Below, piece by piece: positions 29,963 to 39,636 of a DNA stretch of 43,256 nucleotides. The stretch comes from Rhodobacteraceae bacterium PARR1 (lineage in GTDB: Bacteria; Pseudomonadota; Alphaproteobacteria; Rhodobacterales; Rhodobacteraceae): positions 1-43,256 of the forward strand of contig NKIT01000014.1 in assembly GCA_002256185.1 (NCBI GenBank), in the 5' to 3' direction. The first letter of the stretch is position 1; the number at the start of each line of letters is the position of its first letter. The position numbers and the translations under genes are program-made. A model generated the notes under the pieces. The model did not search any database, was not told the origin of the DNA, and saw only the letters and a program-made list of their open reading frames with translations.

Positions 29963-31834
29963 ATGCGCCCGGTGTTGCGCTGGATCGGGGCGGCGGCCTT
30001 TGGGCTGGCGCTGGCCGGATTTGCCACCGGCGCGCGCGCGCAAGAGGTCACTGTCAGCCACGCCATCACCACCTTTGGCGATCCGCCCAAGTATCCCGCC
30101 GATTTTCCGCATCTGGATTACGTCAACCCCGACGCCCCCAAGGGCGGTGAGATTTCGCAATGGACCTTTGGCGGCTTTGACAGCCTGAACCCCTATTCCG
30201 TCGAAGGGCGCTCTGCCGCGCTGGCCTCGGCCCCGCTGGAATCGATCCTGACCAGCACGGCGGATGAGATCGGGACGTCTTATTGCCTGCTGTGCGAAAC
30301 GATGGAATATCCGGCGGACCGGTCTTGGGTGATCTTCAACCTGCGGCCGGATGTCAAATTCTCGGACGGGACACCGCTGACGGCGGATGACGTGCTGTTT
30401 TCCTATGAGACCTTTCTTGCCAAGGGTCTGACCGACTTCCGCACCATCCTTGCCGATCAGGTCGACACCGCCGAAGTGCTGGACCCGCTGAAGATCAAGT
30501 TCACCTTCAAGACCGGCATCCCGACACGTGACCTGCCCGAGGCGGTGGGGGGCCTGCCGGTTCTGTCCAAGGCGGATTACACCGCCAAGAACATGGACCT
30601 TGAGAAATCATCGACCACGCCGTTCCTTGGCTCTGGCCCCTATGTGTTTGACAGCATGGATATGGGCCGGTCGGTCACATGGAAGCGCAATCCCGACTAT
30701 TGGGGCGAAGACCTGCCGATCAATCGCGGGCGCGGCAATTTCGACAAGATCACCTACGAATATTACGGCGATTACGATGCCGCGTTTGAGGGCTTCAAGG
30801 GTGGGGATTATACCCTGCGCCAAGAGGCATCCTCGATCACCTGGGCCACGCGCTATGATTTTCCGGCGCTGTCGAATGGTTGGGTGAAGAAAGAAGAAAT
30901 CGCCAACGGGGCCAAGGCCAACGGGCAAGCCTTCCTGTTCAACCTGCGGCGCGAGAAGTTTCAGGACATCCGCGTGCGGCAGGCCATCGGGCTGATGTTC
31001 AACTTTGAATGGTCGAACACGACGCTGTTCTATGGGCTGTACAGCCGGATCAACTCGGTCTGGGAAAACTCGTGGCTGGCCGCCGAAGGTGCACCTTCGC
31101 CCGAAGAAGTGGCAATCCTGAAGCCGCTGGTGGACGAAGGTTTGCTGGATGCGTCGATCCTGACCGATCCAGTGGTGATGGCCCCATCATCGGGCGATCG
31201 GCAGTTGGACCGCAACAATCTGCGCGCGGCGTCTGCCCTGCTGGATGCGGCGGGCTGGGCCGTGGGCGATGACGGGCTGCGTCGCAATGCGGCGGGCGAG
31301 ACGCTGCGGGTGGAATTCCTGAACGACAGCCCGACCTTTGACCGCGTGATCCTGCCCTTTATCGAAAACCTGAAAGCGTTGGGTGTCGATGCGATCCTGA
31401 CCGGGGTGGACAATGCCCAGATGGAAAGCCGCACCCGCCCGCCAAGCTATGATTTCGACATCATCGTCGGCAATGCGCGGTCCAGCTATATTTCCGGGTC
31501 CGAGTTGATGCAGTTCTACGGATCGGACACTGCTGATGTGTCGGCGTTCAACCTGATGGGCCTGAAATCCCCGGCGGCGGATAAGGTGATCCAGACGGTG
31601 ATGGCGGCGAAGTCCAAGGATGAATTGACCGTGGCCACCAAGGCGTTGGACCGTGTGTTGCGGGCGCAGTATTTCTGGGTGCCGCAATGGTTCAAGGCGT
31701 CAAGCTGGGTCGCTTATCTGGACATGTATGCTTACCCCCAAAACCTGCCGCCCTATGCGCTGGGGGAGTTGGATTTCTGGTGGTATGACGCGGCCAAGGC
31801 GGAAGCGCTGAAAGCGGCGGGCGCGATCAAGTGA
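29963..31834 (+). CDS. yejA: Peptide ABC transporter substrate-binding protein (YejA type, 623 aa)
   Basis: The signal peptide is about residues 1-26 (WIGAAAFGLALAGFATGARA). The mature protein is an SBP family 5 binding protein: HAITTFGDPPKYPADFPHLDYVNPDAPKGG is the YejA start, then FNLRPDVKFSDGTPLTADDVLFSYE and GSGPYVFDSMDMGRSVTWKRNPDYWGEDLP. It captures oligopeptides, including microcin C in enterobacteria, and hands them to YejBEF. The start at 29963 has AGGGG 9 bases upstream; an ATG at 29909 would lengthen the signal peptide by 18 residues and cannot be excluded. It is the first gene of yejABEF. Confidence 0.92.
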   Translation: MRPVLRWIGAAAFGLALAGFATGARAQEVTVSHAITTFGDPPKYPADFPHLDYVNPDAPKGGEISQWTFGGFDSLNPYSVEGRSAALASAPLESILTSTADEIGTSYCLLCETMEYPADRSWVIFNLRPDVKFSDGTPLTADDVLFSYETFLAKGLTDFRTILADQVDTAEVLDPLKIKFTFKTGIPTRDLPEAVGGLPVLSKADYTAKNMDLEKSSTTPFLGSGPYVFDSMDMGRSVTWKRNPDYWGEDLPINRGRGNFDKITYEYYGDYDAAFEGFKGGDYTLRQEASSITWATRYDFPALSNGWVKKEEIANGAKANGQAFLFNLRREKFQDIRVRQAIGLMFNFEWSNTTLFYGLYSRINSVWENSWLAAEGAPSPEEVAILKPLVDEGLLDASILTDPVVMAPSSGDRQLDRNNLRAASALLDAAGWAVGDDGLRRNAAGETLRVEFLNDSPTFDRVILPFIENLKALGVDAILTGVDNAQMESRTRPPSYDFDIIVGNARSSYISGSELMQFYGSDTADVSAFNLMGLKSPAADKVIQTVMAAKSKDELTVATKALDRVLRAQYFWVPQWFKASSWVAYLDMYAYPQNLPPYALGELDFWWYDAAKAEALKAAGAIK

Positions 31835-31865
31835 CGTTTACCTCGTCTGAACGGGGCGCCGCCTG

Positions 31866-33017
31866 ATGGGTGCCTATATCCTGCGCCGTCTCTTGCTGAT
31901 TATCCCGACATTGTTCGGGATCATGGTGCTGAACTTTTTCCTGACCCAATTCGTGCCGGGCGGCCCCATCGAACAGGTGGCCGCGCGGCTGGAAGGTGAC
32001 GGGGATTCCCTGCAATCCATCGCGGGCAGCGGCGATGCGGCGGCGTCGGGCCAACAGGAACAGGATCAGGGCTACATCGGCGCGCGTGGCCTGCCGCCAG
32101 AGTTTCTGGCGAAGTTGGAGGTGCAGTTCGGCTTTGCCCGGATCGTTTGCACTGAGGGTTTTACCGGCACGCCGGACCTGAAAGACCCCGACTGCACCAA
32201 GGAAACGATCCCGACGGTGGAGCGGTTCTTTATCATGATGGGCAACTACCTGACCTTTGATTTCGGCCAAAGCTATTTCCGGTCCATCTCGGTTCTTGAT
32301 CTGGTGCTGGAAAAGATGCCGGTTTCGATCACGCTGGGCCTATGGTCCACGCTGATCGCCTATCTGATTTCCATCCCGCTGGGCATCCGCAAGGCGGTGC
32401 GCGACGGCACGCCGTTTGATACGTGGACATCAGGTGCCATCATCATCGGCTATGCCATTCCCGGTTTCCTGTTCGCCATCCTGCTGCTGGTGCTGTTTGC
32501 GGGTGGGTCTTACTGGAAAATCTTCCCCCTGCGCGGTCTGACCTCTGAAAACTGGGAGGAGCTCAGCCTTTGGGGTAAGGCGGTGGATTACCTGTGGCAC
32601 ATCACGCTGCCGGTGATCGCCTCAACCATTTCCAGCTTTGCGACGCTGACATTGCTGACCAAGAACAGCTTTCTGGATGAGATCAAAAAGCAATACGTCA
32701 CCACCGCCCGCGCCAAGGGGCTGTCGGAATCCCGCGTGCTGTATGGTCATGTGTTCCGCAATGCGATGCTGATCGTGATCGCGGGCTTTCCGGCGCTGTT
32801 CGTGTCGGTGTTCTTTGGCGGATCGGTGATTATTGAGACGGTGTTCTCATTGGACGGTCTGGGGCAGTTGGGTTTCCGCGCGGCAGTTGAGCGGGACTAT
32901 CCGGTGATCTTTGGCACGCTGTTCTTCTTTGGGATGATCGGGCTGGTGATGCAGTTGATCTCTGACCTGATGTATGTCTGGATCGACCCCCGCATCGACT
33001 TTGAGCGGAGGGGTTAA
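31866..33017 (+). CDS. yejB: Peptide ABC transporter permease YejB (383 aa)
   Basis: The N-terminus [37 protein letters not shown] is that of YejB/DppB permeases. A soluble insert (about 40-125) precedes the core membrane segments. The permease signature near the ATPase contact reads [24 protein letters not shown]. It pairs with YejE in the inner membrane. The gap after yejA is 31 bases. Confidence 0.93.
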   Translation: MGAYILRRLLLIIPTLFGIMVLNFFLTQFVPGGPIEQVAARLEGDGDSLQSIAGSGDAAASGQQEQDQGYIGARGLPPEFLAKLEVQFGFARIVCTEGFTGTPDLKDPDCTKETIPTVERFFIMMGNYLTFDFGQSYFRSISVLDLVLEKMPVSITLGLWSTLIAYLISIPLGIRKAVRDGTPFDTWTSGAIIIGYAIPGFLFAILLLVLFAGGSYWKIFPLRGLTSENWEELSLWGKAVDYLWHITLPVIASTISSFATLTLLTKNSFLDEIKKQYVTTARAKGLSESRVLYGHVFRNAMLIVIAGFPALFVSVFFGGSVIIETVFSLDGLGQLGFRAAVERDYPVIFGTLFFFGMIGLVMQLISDLMYVWIDPRIDFERRG

Positions 33018-33020
33018 GTG

Positions 33021-34130
33021 ATGGCCCTGTCCCCGCTGAACCAACGCCGCTGGCGCAACTTCAAGGCCAACCGCCGCGCCTATTGGTCACTGGTGTTGTT
33101 TTCCATCCTCTACGGTCTGTCGCTGTGCGCGGAACTGGTCGCGAATGACAAGCCGCTGCTCGCATCCTACAAGGGAGAGCTTCACGCGCCCTTCATGTTC
33201 TTTTACCCCGAAACGGCATTCGGCGGTGATTTCAAGACCGAGGCCGATTATCGCCAGCCAGAGGTGCAGTGCCTGATCGTCGCGGCAGGGTCCGAGGCCT
33301 GCTGGGATGATCCCGAAGGCGTGCTGCTAGAGGCCGAAACCAAGGCGACGGCGGGCGGTGAGGCGATCCAGCAGGGCTGGATTCTGTGGGCGCCGATCCC
33401 ATTTGCCTATAACACCATCGTCGACAAGGGCGGTGCTGCCCCCGGTGCGCCGGATCAGATGAACTATCTGGGCACCGACGATACCTCGCGCGATGTCTTG
33501 GCGCGGATCATCTATGGCTTCCGGCTGTCGGTGAGTTTTGCGCTGATCACCACGCTTCTGACATCCGTCATCGGGATCGCGGCAGGGGCGGTGCAGGGGT
33601 ATTTCGGCGGGCTGGTGGACCTTGTGTTCCAGCGGATCATCGAGTTGTGGGGCGCGACCCCGACGCTTTACGTCATCATCATCGTCGCGGCGATCTTCCA
33701 GATGAACTTCTGGCTGTTGGTGATCCTGTCGGTGTTGTTCGGCTGGACCTCACTGGTCGGGGTGGTCAGGGCGGAATTCCTGCGGGCGCGGAATTTTGAA
33801 TATGTCCGCGCGGCGCGGGCTTTGGGTGTGCCGGATCGGGTCATCATGTATCGCCACGTGCTGCCCAATGCGATGGTGGCGACGCTGACATTCCTGCCCT
33901 TCCTGATCACCGGGGCCATCGCGTCACTGGCGACGCTGGATTATCTGGGCTTTGGTCTGCCTGCATCGGCCCCGTCGCTGGGGGAACTTACGCAACAGGC
34001 CAAGCAGAACATTCAGGCCCCGTGGCTGGCGTTTTCGGCCTTTTTCACCTTTGCCATCATGCTGTCACTGCTCGTTTTCATCTTTGAAGGCGTGCGCGAT
34101 GCCTTTGACCCGCGAAAGACCTTCAGATGA
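33021..34130 (+). CDS. yejE: Peptide ABC transporter permease YejE (369 aa)
   Basis: The start LNQRRWRNFKANRRAYWSLVLFSILYGLSL and the periplasmic insert with YPETAFGGDFKTEADYR are typical of YejE. The permease core contains YLGTDDTSRDVLARIIYGFRLS and the contact loop YVRAARALGVPDRVIMYRHVLPNAM. The start was placed at ATG 33021, which follows GGAGGGG; a GTG at 33018 is adjacent. The stop overlaps yejF (ATGA). Confidence 0.93.
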   Translation: MALSPLNQRRWRNFKANRRAYWSLVLFSILYGLSLCAELVANDKPLLASYKGELHAPFMFFYPETAFGGDFKTEADYRQPEVQCLIVAAGSEACWDDPEGVLLEAETKATAGGEAIQQGWILWAPIPFAYNTIVDKGGAAPGAPDQMNYLGTDDTSRDVLARIIYGFRLSVSFALITTLLTSVIGIAAGAVQGYFGGLVDLVFQRIIELWGATPTLYVIIIVAAIFQMNFWLLVILSVLFGWTSLVGVVRAEFLRARNFEYVRAARALGVPDRVIMYRHVLPNAMVATLTFLPFLITGAIASLATLDYLGFGLPASAPSLGELTQQAKQNIQAPWLAFSAFFTFAIMLSLLVFIFEGVRDAFDPRKTFR

Positions 34131-35725
34131 CCGACGCGGTTCTAAAGGTTGAAAACCTGTCCATCGCGTTCCGCCAAGACGGGGCCAGCCGCCCCGCCGT
34201 GCGCGGGGTGTCCTTTACCGTGGGGCGCGGGGAAACGGTGGCCTTGGTGGGGGAATCCGGGTCGGGGAAATCCGTCACGGCCCTGTCCACGGTCGGCCTC
34301 TTGCCCGACAGCGCCGAAGTGTCGGGGTCGATCCGCTATGGCACGACGCAGATGGTGGGGGCGGCGGAACCCACGCTGCGGGGCATTCGGGGCAATGACA
34401 TCAGTTTCATCTTTCAGGAACCGATGACCAGCCTGAACCCGCTGCACACGATTGAGCGGCAGTTGGGCGAAAGCCTTGCCCTGCATCAGGGGCTAAGCGG
34501 GGCTGCGGCGCGGGCGCGGATCATCGAGCTGTTGGGCAAGGTCGGCATCCGCGATGCCGAAAGCCGTCTGACCGCCTATCCGCATCAACTGTCGGGCGGG
34601 CAGCGCCAGCGGGTGATGATCGCCATGGCGTTGGCCAATGGGCCGGATCTGTTGATCGCCGATGAACCAACAACCGCATTGGACGTGACGATTCAGGCGC
34701 AAATCCTTGACCTTTTGGCCGAGTTGAAGGCGCGCGAGAACCTGAGCCTTCTGTTCATCACCCATGACCTTGGCATCGTGCGCCGCATCGCGGACCGGGT
34801 TTGCGTGATGAAGGATGGTGAGATCGTCGAACAAGGGCCTGCCGCCGAAGTGTTCGCCAACCCGCGGCACCCCTATACGCAAAAACTGCTGGCGGCAGAG
34901 GCGAAGGGATTGCCCGACCCGGTGGCCCAAAATGCCCCCGTGGTGGCGGAAACCCAAAACCTGCGCGTCTGGTTTCCCATCCATGCCGGGCTGTTGCGGC
35001 GGGTCGTGGGCCATGTGAAGGCGGTGAATGATGCCACCCTGACCGTGCACGCGGGCGAAACGCTGGGGATCGTGGGGGAGTCCGGGTCGGGCAAGACCAC
35101 GCTGGCGCTGGCCATCCTGCGGCTGATCCCGTCCGAGGGGCGGGTGGTGTTCCTTGGCCAGAACCTTGCCGAACGGCAGGGCCGCGCGATGCGGGATCTG
35201 CGCCGTGACATGCAGGTGGTGTTTCAAGACCCCTTCGGCAGCCTCTCGCCGCGCATGACGGCGGCGGAAATCATCGCCGAAGGTCTGGGCGTGCATGGGG
35301 TGGAACCCGGACGCAATCGCCGCGACATGGTGGCCGAGATCATGGCAGAGGTGGGGTTAGACCCCGTGATGATGGACCGTTATCCGCATGAATTCTCGGG
35401 CGGGCAGCGCCAACGCATCGCCATCGCGCGGGCGATGATCCTGCGGCCCAAACTGGTGGTGCTGGATGAGCCGACCTCGGCCCTCGACATGACCGTGCAG
35501 GTGCAGATTGTCGAACTGCTGCGCGCCTTGCAGCGCAAATGGGGGCTGGCCTATGTCTTCATCAGCCACGATTTGCGGGTGGTGCGGGCTTTGTCGCATA
35601 AGGTGATGGTGATGCGGAACGGGGATGTGGTTGAATCCGGCGCGGCAGAGGCGGTCTTTGCCAACCCTCAAAGCGACTACACCCGCACGCTGATGGCGGC
35701 AGCCTTTGGCGGGCAGGTGGCATGA
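34127..35725 (+). CDS. yejF: Peptide ABC transporter ATPase YejF, two nucleotide-binding domains (532 aa)
   Basis: Two fused ATPases. The first has Walker [12 protein letters not shown], signature [15 protein letters not shown] and Walker B LLIADEPT. The second has [26 protein letters not shown] and [12 protein letters not shown]. Both carry the H-loop (FITHDLG, FISHDLR). The inter-domain segment includes the oligopeptide-transporter helper pattern [11 protein letters not shown]. It drives YejBE-mediated peptide uptake. The start codon overlaps yejE, and the stop overlaps the glycosyltransferase gene. Confidence 0.94.
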   Translation: MTDAVLKVENLSIAFRQDGASRPAVRGVSFTVGRGETVALVGESGSGKSVTALSTVGLLPDSAEVSGSIRYGTTQMVGAAEPTLRGIRGNDISFIFQEPMTSLNPLHTIERQLGESLALHQGLSGAAARARIIELLGKVGIRDAESRLTAYPHQLSGGQRQRVMIAMALANGPDLLIADEPTTALDVTIQAQILDLLAELKARENLSLLFITHDLGIVRRIADRVCVMKDGEIVEQGPAAEVFANPRHPYTQKLLAAEAKGLPDPVAQNAPVVAETQNLRVWFPIHAGLLRRVVGHVKAVNDATLTVHAGETLGIVGESGSGKTTLALAILRLIPSEGRVVFLGQNLAERQGRAMRDLRRDMQVVFQDPFGSLSPRMTAAEIIAEGLGVHGVEPGRNRRDMVAEIMAEVGLDPVMMDRYPHEFSGGQRQRIAIARAMILRPKLVVLDEPTSALDMTVQVQIVELLRALQRKWGLAYVFISHDLRVVRALSHKVMVMRNGDVVESGAAEAVFANPQSDYTRTLMAAAFGGQVA

Positions 35726-36945
35726 AGATCCTGCTGATCCACCAGAACTTTCCCGGCCAGTTCCTGCACCTTGCCCCGGCCCTTGCCGCGCGCGGGCATG
35801 AGGTTCTGGCGCTGACCGACAAGAACAACTCTCGCACCGCCCCGGTGCCGGTGATGCGCTATGACCACAAGGCGCAGGTTGTGGACCCCGGCCAATGCCG
35901 CTTGGGGCGGAATTACACCCAGATGTCGGATCGCGGCGTCACCGTCGCCCGTGCCTGCCTGCGCTGGCGCGAGGACAAGGGCTATATCCCCGACGTGATC
36001 TTTGGCCATTCCGGCTGGGGAGAGACCTTGTTCCTGAAGGAGGTCTGGCCCGAAGCAAAGCTGTTGGTCTATGCCGAGTTCTACTACAAGGGGCGTGGTG
36101 CGGATGTGGGGTTTGACCCCGAATTCTCGCCCCGGACCTTTGATCAGGTGCTGATCGCGCAGGGCCGCACGGCGCATCTGGGGCAATCGCTCTTGCACGC
36201 CGATGCCGGGCTGTCGCCCACAGAATGGCAGGCCAGCACCTATCCGCCCGCCTTGCGGCGGAATATCGAGGTGATCTTTGACGGCGTGGAAACGGACCGT
36301 CTGAAGCCCGATCCCACGGCCGCAGTCACCCTGCCCAATGGCCGGGTGATCCGCGCGGGGGATGAGGTGCTGACCTTTGTGAACCGCAATCTTGAACCGT
36401 ATCGCGGCTATCACACCTTCATGCGCGCGCTGCCCGATGTGATGGCAGCCCGGCCAGAGGCGCAGGTGGTGATCGTCGGCGGCGATGACGTGAGCTATGG
36501 ACAGCCGCCGAAAGAGGGCAAGTGGAAAGAGATTTTCCTTTCCGAAGTGCGGGACCGGCTGGACATGTCCCGTGTGCATTTCATGGGCAAGGTGCCCTAT
36601 CCGACCTTTGTCAGCCTGATGCAGGTCAGCCGGGCGCATGCCTATCTGACCTATCCCTTCGTGCTGTCATGGTCGATGATGGAGTCGATGGGCGCAGGCG
36701 CGTTGGTGGTGGGTTCAGATACTGCGCCTGTGCGTGAGGTGATCCGGCATGGTGAAAACGGCCTTTTGGTGGATTTCTTTGACGTGGCCGCATGGTCGCG
36801 GACCTTGACCGAGGCGCTGGCCCATCCCGAACGCTTCACCGCCCTGCGGCAAGCGGCACGCCAAACGGTGCTTGACCGCTATGACCTGAAATCGGTCTGC
36901 CTGCCGCGAACGGTGGATTGGGTGGAAAGCTTCGGTCCGAAATAG
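35722..36945 (+). CDS. GT4-like glycosyltransferase (407 aa)
   Basis: A GT-B fold protein. The N-terminal Rossmann half starts [32 protein letters not shown]; the C-terminal half has FVNRNLEPYRGYHTFMRALPDV, VVIVGGDD, VHFMGKVPYPTFVSLMQVSRAHAYLTYPFVLSWSMMESMGAGALVVGSDTAPVREVI, a typical GT4 nucleotide-sugar site with E in SMMESMG. Donor and acceptor are unknown. The start overlaps the yejF stop (ATGA), so it is co-translated with the transporter, which is not a usual yej partner. It converges with hemN, with 9 bases between. Confidence 0.87.
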   Translation: MKILLIHQNFPGQFLHLAPALAARGHEVLALTDKNNSRTAPVPVMRYDHKAQVVDPGQCRLGRNYTQMSDRGVTVARACLRWREDKGYIPDVIFGHSGWGETLFLKEVWPEAKLLVYAEFYYKGRGADVGFDPEFSPRTFDQVLIAQGRTAHLGQSLLHADAGLSPTEWQASTYPPALRRNIEVIFDGVETDRLKPDPTAAVTLPNGRVIRAGDEVLTFVNRNLEPYRGYHTFMRALPDVMAARPEAQVVIVGGDDVSYGQPPKEGKWKEIFLSEVRDRLDMSRVHFMGKVPYPTFVSLMQVSRAHAYLTYPFVLSWSMMESMGAGALVVGSDTAPVREVIRHGENGLLVDFFDVAAWSRTLTEALAHPERFTALRQAARQTVLDRYDLKSVCLPRTVDWVESFGPK

Positions 36946-36954
36946 ATCGGCCCG

Positions 36955-38310
36955 CTACACCGCCGCCGAATGCTGCGCCTTGGTCTGGTCATAGGCATCG
37001 AAAGCCCGCGCCACCATCCGTGCCAAGGGGCGGCCTTGGGGCAGGATCAGGAATGCCTCTGACGTGACCGCGACCATCCCCGGAAAAGCCGCCGCCGCAG
37101 TGGCGAACAGGTGATCCAGCCGCGCCTTGGTCACGCGGAAGTCGCGCAGCAGTTCGGCCCGGGCGACGCGGAAGTCGCACATCAAAGCCTCGATGATGCG
37201 GGCGCGCAGCAGGTCTTCGCCCGCAAAGACATGGCCGCGATGGGTGGAAAACCCCCCCGCCCGGATCGCCTTGGTGTGATCCGACGTGCCGCTGGCATTC
37301 TGTGCAAACCCTTGCGGAAAGCGCGAGATGGACGAAGCCCCCAGCCCCACCAAAACGGGGGCGGTGTCATCGGTGTAGCCTTGGAAATTGCGGCGAAGCG
37401 TGCCGTTGCGGGCGGCGATGGCCATGCCATCTTCGGGCCGGGCGAAATGGTCGATGCCGATGTCCTGATAGCCATCCCAAGCGAACAGATCGCGCGCGGT
37501 TTCGAACAGGCGCAGGCGTTCTTCGGGGGTGGGCATGGCGTCAGACGGGATCATCTGCTGGCGGCGGCTCATCCACGGCACATGGGCATAGCCGTAAAGC
37601 GCCACCCGGTCGGGCGACAGGGTCAAGAGTTTCTGCACCGAATCCGCGATGCGCGCGCGGGTCTGATGCGGCAGACCATACAGGATATCCGCATTCAGAC
37701 TGCGCACCCCCCGGTCCCGGATCATGTCGGCGACGCGCTTTGTCAGCTCGTAGCTTTGTTCGCGCCCGATGGTTTTCTGGATGTCGGGATCGAAATCCTG
37801 CACTCCGATCGAGGCGCGGTTCATCCCTGCCGCCGCCAGCGCGTCCAGACGGGCGGCGTCGATCTCATTGGGGTCGATCTCGACCGAAAATTCGGCCCCC
37901 GCGCCCATCGGCACGGCGTCAAAGATCGTCTCAGCCAGATCGCGCATCATGTCGGCGGGCAAAAGCGTCGGCGTGCCACCGCCCCAATGCAGCCGTGACA
38001 GCGTGACGCCCGGTTGCAGCCGCGCCTTCAAGAGCGCGATTTCTGCTTTCAGTGTCTGGGCATAGGCGCGGACAGGCTCGTCCGAGGATGTGCCCTGCGT
38101 CCGACAGGCGCAAAACCAGCACAATCGGCGGCAAAACGGCACATGCAGGTAAAGCGAGATGGAGGAACCCGCCGGGATCGCGCTGATCCAGTCGGAGAAA
38201 AGCCCGCTGTCCACTGACGCGCCGAACTGCGGGGCCGTGGGGTACGAAGTGTACCGAGGCACCCGCGCGTCAAAAAGACCGAGCCGCATGAGTTGCGATT
38301 CTTGTGTCAT
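36955..38310 (-). CDS. hemN: Oxygen-independent coproporphyrinogen III dehydrogenase (451 aa)
   Basis: A radical SAM enzyme of haem synthesis under low oxygen (named hemZ in Rhodobacter). The N-terminus has VPRYTSYPTAPQFG, then the cluster motif LHVPFCRRLCWFCACR with C60, C64, C67 and the extra C69 of HemN. LHWGGGTPTLL, EFSVEIDPNEID and SIGVQDFDPDIQKTIGR follow, and a C-terminal HemN domain. It decarboxylates two propionates of coproporphyrinogen. The ATG at 38310 follows AAGG. An FNR box lies 34 bases upstream, so anaerobic induction by FnrL is expected. Confidence 0.95.
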   Translation of the reverse strand: MTQESQLMRLGLFDARVPRYTSYPTAPQFGASVDSGLFSDWISAIPAGSSISLYLHVPFCRRLCWFCACRTQGTSSDEPVRAYAQTLKAEIALLKARLQPGVTLSRLHWGGGTPTLLPADMMRDLAETIFDAVPMGAGAEFSVEIDPNEIDAARLDALAAAGMNRASIGVQDFDPDIQKTIGREQSYELTKRVADMIRDRGVRSLNADILYGLPHQTRARIADSVQKLLTLSPDRVALYGYAHVPWMSRRQQMIPSDAMPTPEERLRLFETARDLFAWDGYQDIGIDHFARPEDGMAIAARNGTLRRNFQGYTDDTAPVLVGLGASSISRFPQGFAQNASGTSDHTKAIRAGGFSTHRGHVFAGEDLLRARIIEALMCDFRVARAELLRDFRVTKARLDHLFATAAAAFPGMVAVTSEAFLILPQGRPLARMVARAFDAYDQTKAQHSAAV

Positions 38311-38343
38311 GCCTATACCTTAGGCAGAATAGGCATCGGCGCT

Positions 38344-38357
38344 TTGACCTAAATCAA
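38344..38357. promoter_or_regulatory. FNR/FnrL box between hemN and fnrL
   Basis: TTGACCTAAATCAA matches TTGAT-N4-ATCAA with one change. Its centre is 40.5 bases from the hemN ATG and 21.5 bases from the fnrL ATG. It may therefore activate hemN and, being so close to fnrL, repress or autoregulate fnrL. Confidence 0.88.
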
Positions 38358-38371
38358 ACTGAAAGTGCATT

Positions 38372-39118
38372 ATGACAGCTCCCGATATTCTGAATGTCGG
38401 TCACGATTGCGGTGCTTGCCCCATCCGTCACAGGGCAGTCTGCGCCAGGTGTGAGGCGGATGAACTTCAGACGCTGGAACAGATCAAATATTACCGCAGC
38501 TATCAGGCGGGGCAGACGGTGATCTGGTCGGGTGACAGGATGGACTTTGTCGCGTCGGTCGTGACGGGCATCGCCACGCTGACCCAGACGATGGAGGATG
38601 GGCGGCGGCAGATGGTGGGGCTTTTGCTGCCATCGGATTTCGTCGGGCGTCCGGGGCGGCAGACAGCGGCCTATGATGTCACGGCGACGACCGATCTGGT
38701 GATGTGCTGTTTCCGCAAGAAACCGTTCGAAGAGATGATGTCCAAGACGCCGCATGTGGCGCAGCGGCTGCTTGAGATGACCTTGGACGAATTGGACGCC
38801 GCGCGGGAATGGATGCTGCTTTTGGGGCGCAAGACGGCGCGGGAAAAGATCGCCTCGCTTCTGGCGATCATTGCGCGGCGGGACGCCCATCTGAAGCTGA
38901 AAAACGCCAAGGGCAGCACTGTGTTTGACCTGCCGCTGACGCGCGAGGAGATGGCCGATTATCTGGGCCTGACGCTGGAAACGGTCAGCCGTCAGGTGTC
39001 GGCCCTGAAGCGTGACGGGGTGATCGTGCTGGAAGGCAAGCGCCACATCGTCGTGCCGAATTTCGACCGGCTGATGGAAGAGACGGGCGACGATTCTGAC
39101 GGCGGGATGCTGGTCTGA
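38372..39118 (+). CDS. fnrL: FNR-type oxygen-sensing transcriptional regulator (248 aa)
   Basis: A CRP/FNR-family protein with an N-terminal cluster region containing Cys13, Cys16, Cys24 and Cys27; three of these plus a later cysteine (MCCF segment) can bind the oxygen-labile 4Fe-4S cluster. The cyclic-nucleotide-like domain covers about 30-150. The helix-turn-helix is EEMADYLGLTLETVSRQVSALKRDGVI, with the E-xx-SR residues that read TTGAT/ATCAA. It should activate hemN, ccoNOQP and related genes when oxygen falls. Ribosome site is weak (GAAAG). Confidence 0.95.
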   Translation: MTAPDILNVGHDCGACPIRHRAVCARCEADELQTLEQIKYYRSYQAGQTVIWSGDRMDFVASVVTGIATLTQTMEDGRRQMVGLLLPSDFVGRPGRQTAAYDVTATTDLVMCCFRKKPFEEMMSKTPHVAQRLLEMTLDELDAAREWMLLLGRKTAREKIASLLAIIARRDAHLKLKNAKGSTVFDLPLTREEMADYLGLTLETVSRQVSALKRDGVIVLEGKRHIVVPNFDRLMEETGDDSDGGMLV

Positions 39119-39160
39119 GTCTGTCTTGAAAATCGGCGGCGTGCAGGGTATTCGGCGCGA

Positions 39161-39520
39161 ATGACCGCCGTTTTACGCCTGATCTCTCGCATTGCCCTGA
39201 CATTGGCGCTGCTTTTTGCGCTGGTGGCTGTTGGCTTTGCCCATCGTGTGCCGCAACCGGACGATGCCGCAAAGCTGGCGTTTCTGATGGCGGGTGGCAC
39301 GCTGGCGGATGTTTGCCAGGATGGTGGCGATGATGGCATGGCGGGCGGCGATTGTCCGGCCTGTCACTTGCCGGCAGTGGTCATGATCCCGGCGCTGGAT
39401 ATGCCGGTGCTGGTGGCGGAGCTGGCCTTTGTCGCCAAGGTGGTCGCCCCGCGCGAAAACCGTGCCGCGCGGGTGGTGCGCGACCCCGGCCATGGATTGC
39501 GCGCGCCGCCCTTGGTGTGA
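39161..39520 (+). CDS. DUF2946-like small exported protein (119 aa)
   Basis: A hydrophobic N-terminal segment (about residues 8-28, ISRIALTLALLFALVAVGFAH) acts as signal or anchor. A central motif DVCQDGGDDGMAGGDCPACHLPA has the Cys...CPxCH spacing seen in DUF2946-like proteins, which are often linked to copper or TonB systems. A second hydrophobic stretch (MIPALDMPVLVAELAFVAKVV) follows. It sits 42 bases after fnrL and 116 bases before a PepSY membrane protein gene, so it may be a partner of the latter. Confidence 0.7.
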   Translation: MTAVLRLISRIALTLALLFALVAVGFAHRVPQPDDAAKLAFLMAGGTLADVCQDGGDDGMAGGDCPACHLPAVVMIPALDMPVLVAELAFVAKVVAPRENRAARVVRDPGHGLRAPPLV

Positions 39521-39636
39521 CCTGATGCCGTGGCGGGGTGTGCCCCGTCGCGGTTCCGTGTCGCATCAACCGGCAGGCGCAGTATGGGCCGCTGCCTGAC
39601 CGGGCAAATCCTTGGCCCTTGTCCCAAGAGAACACC

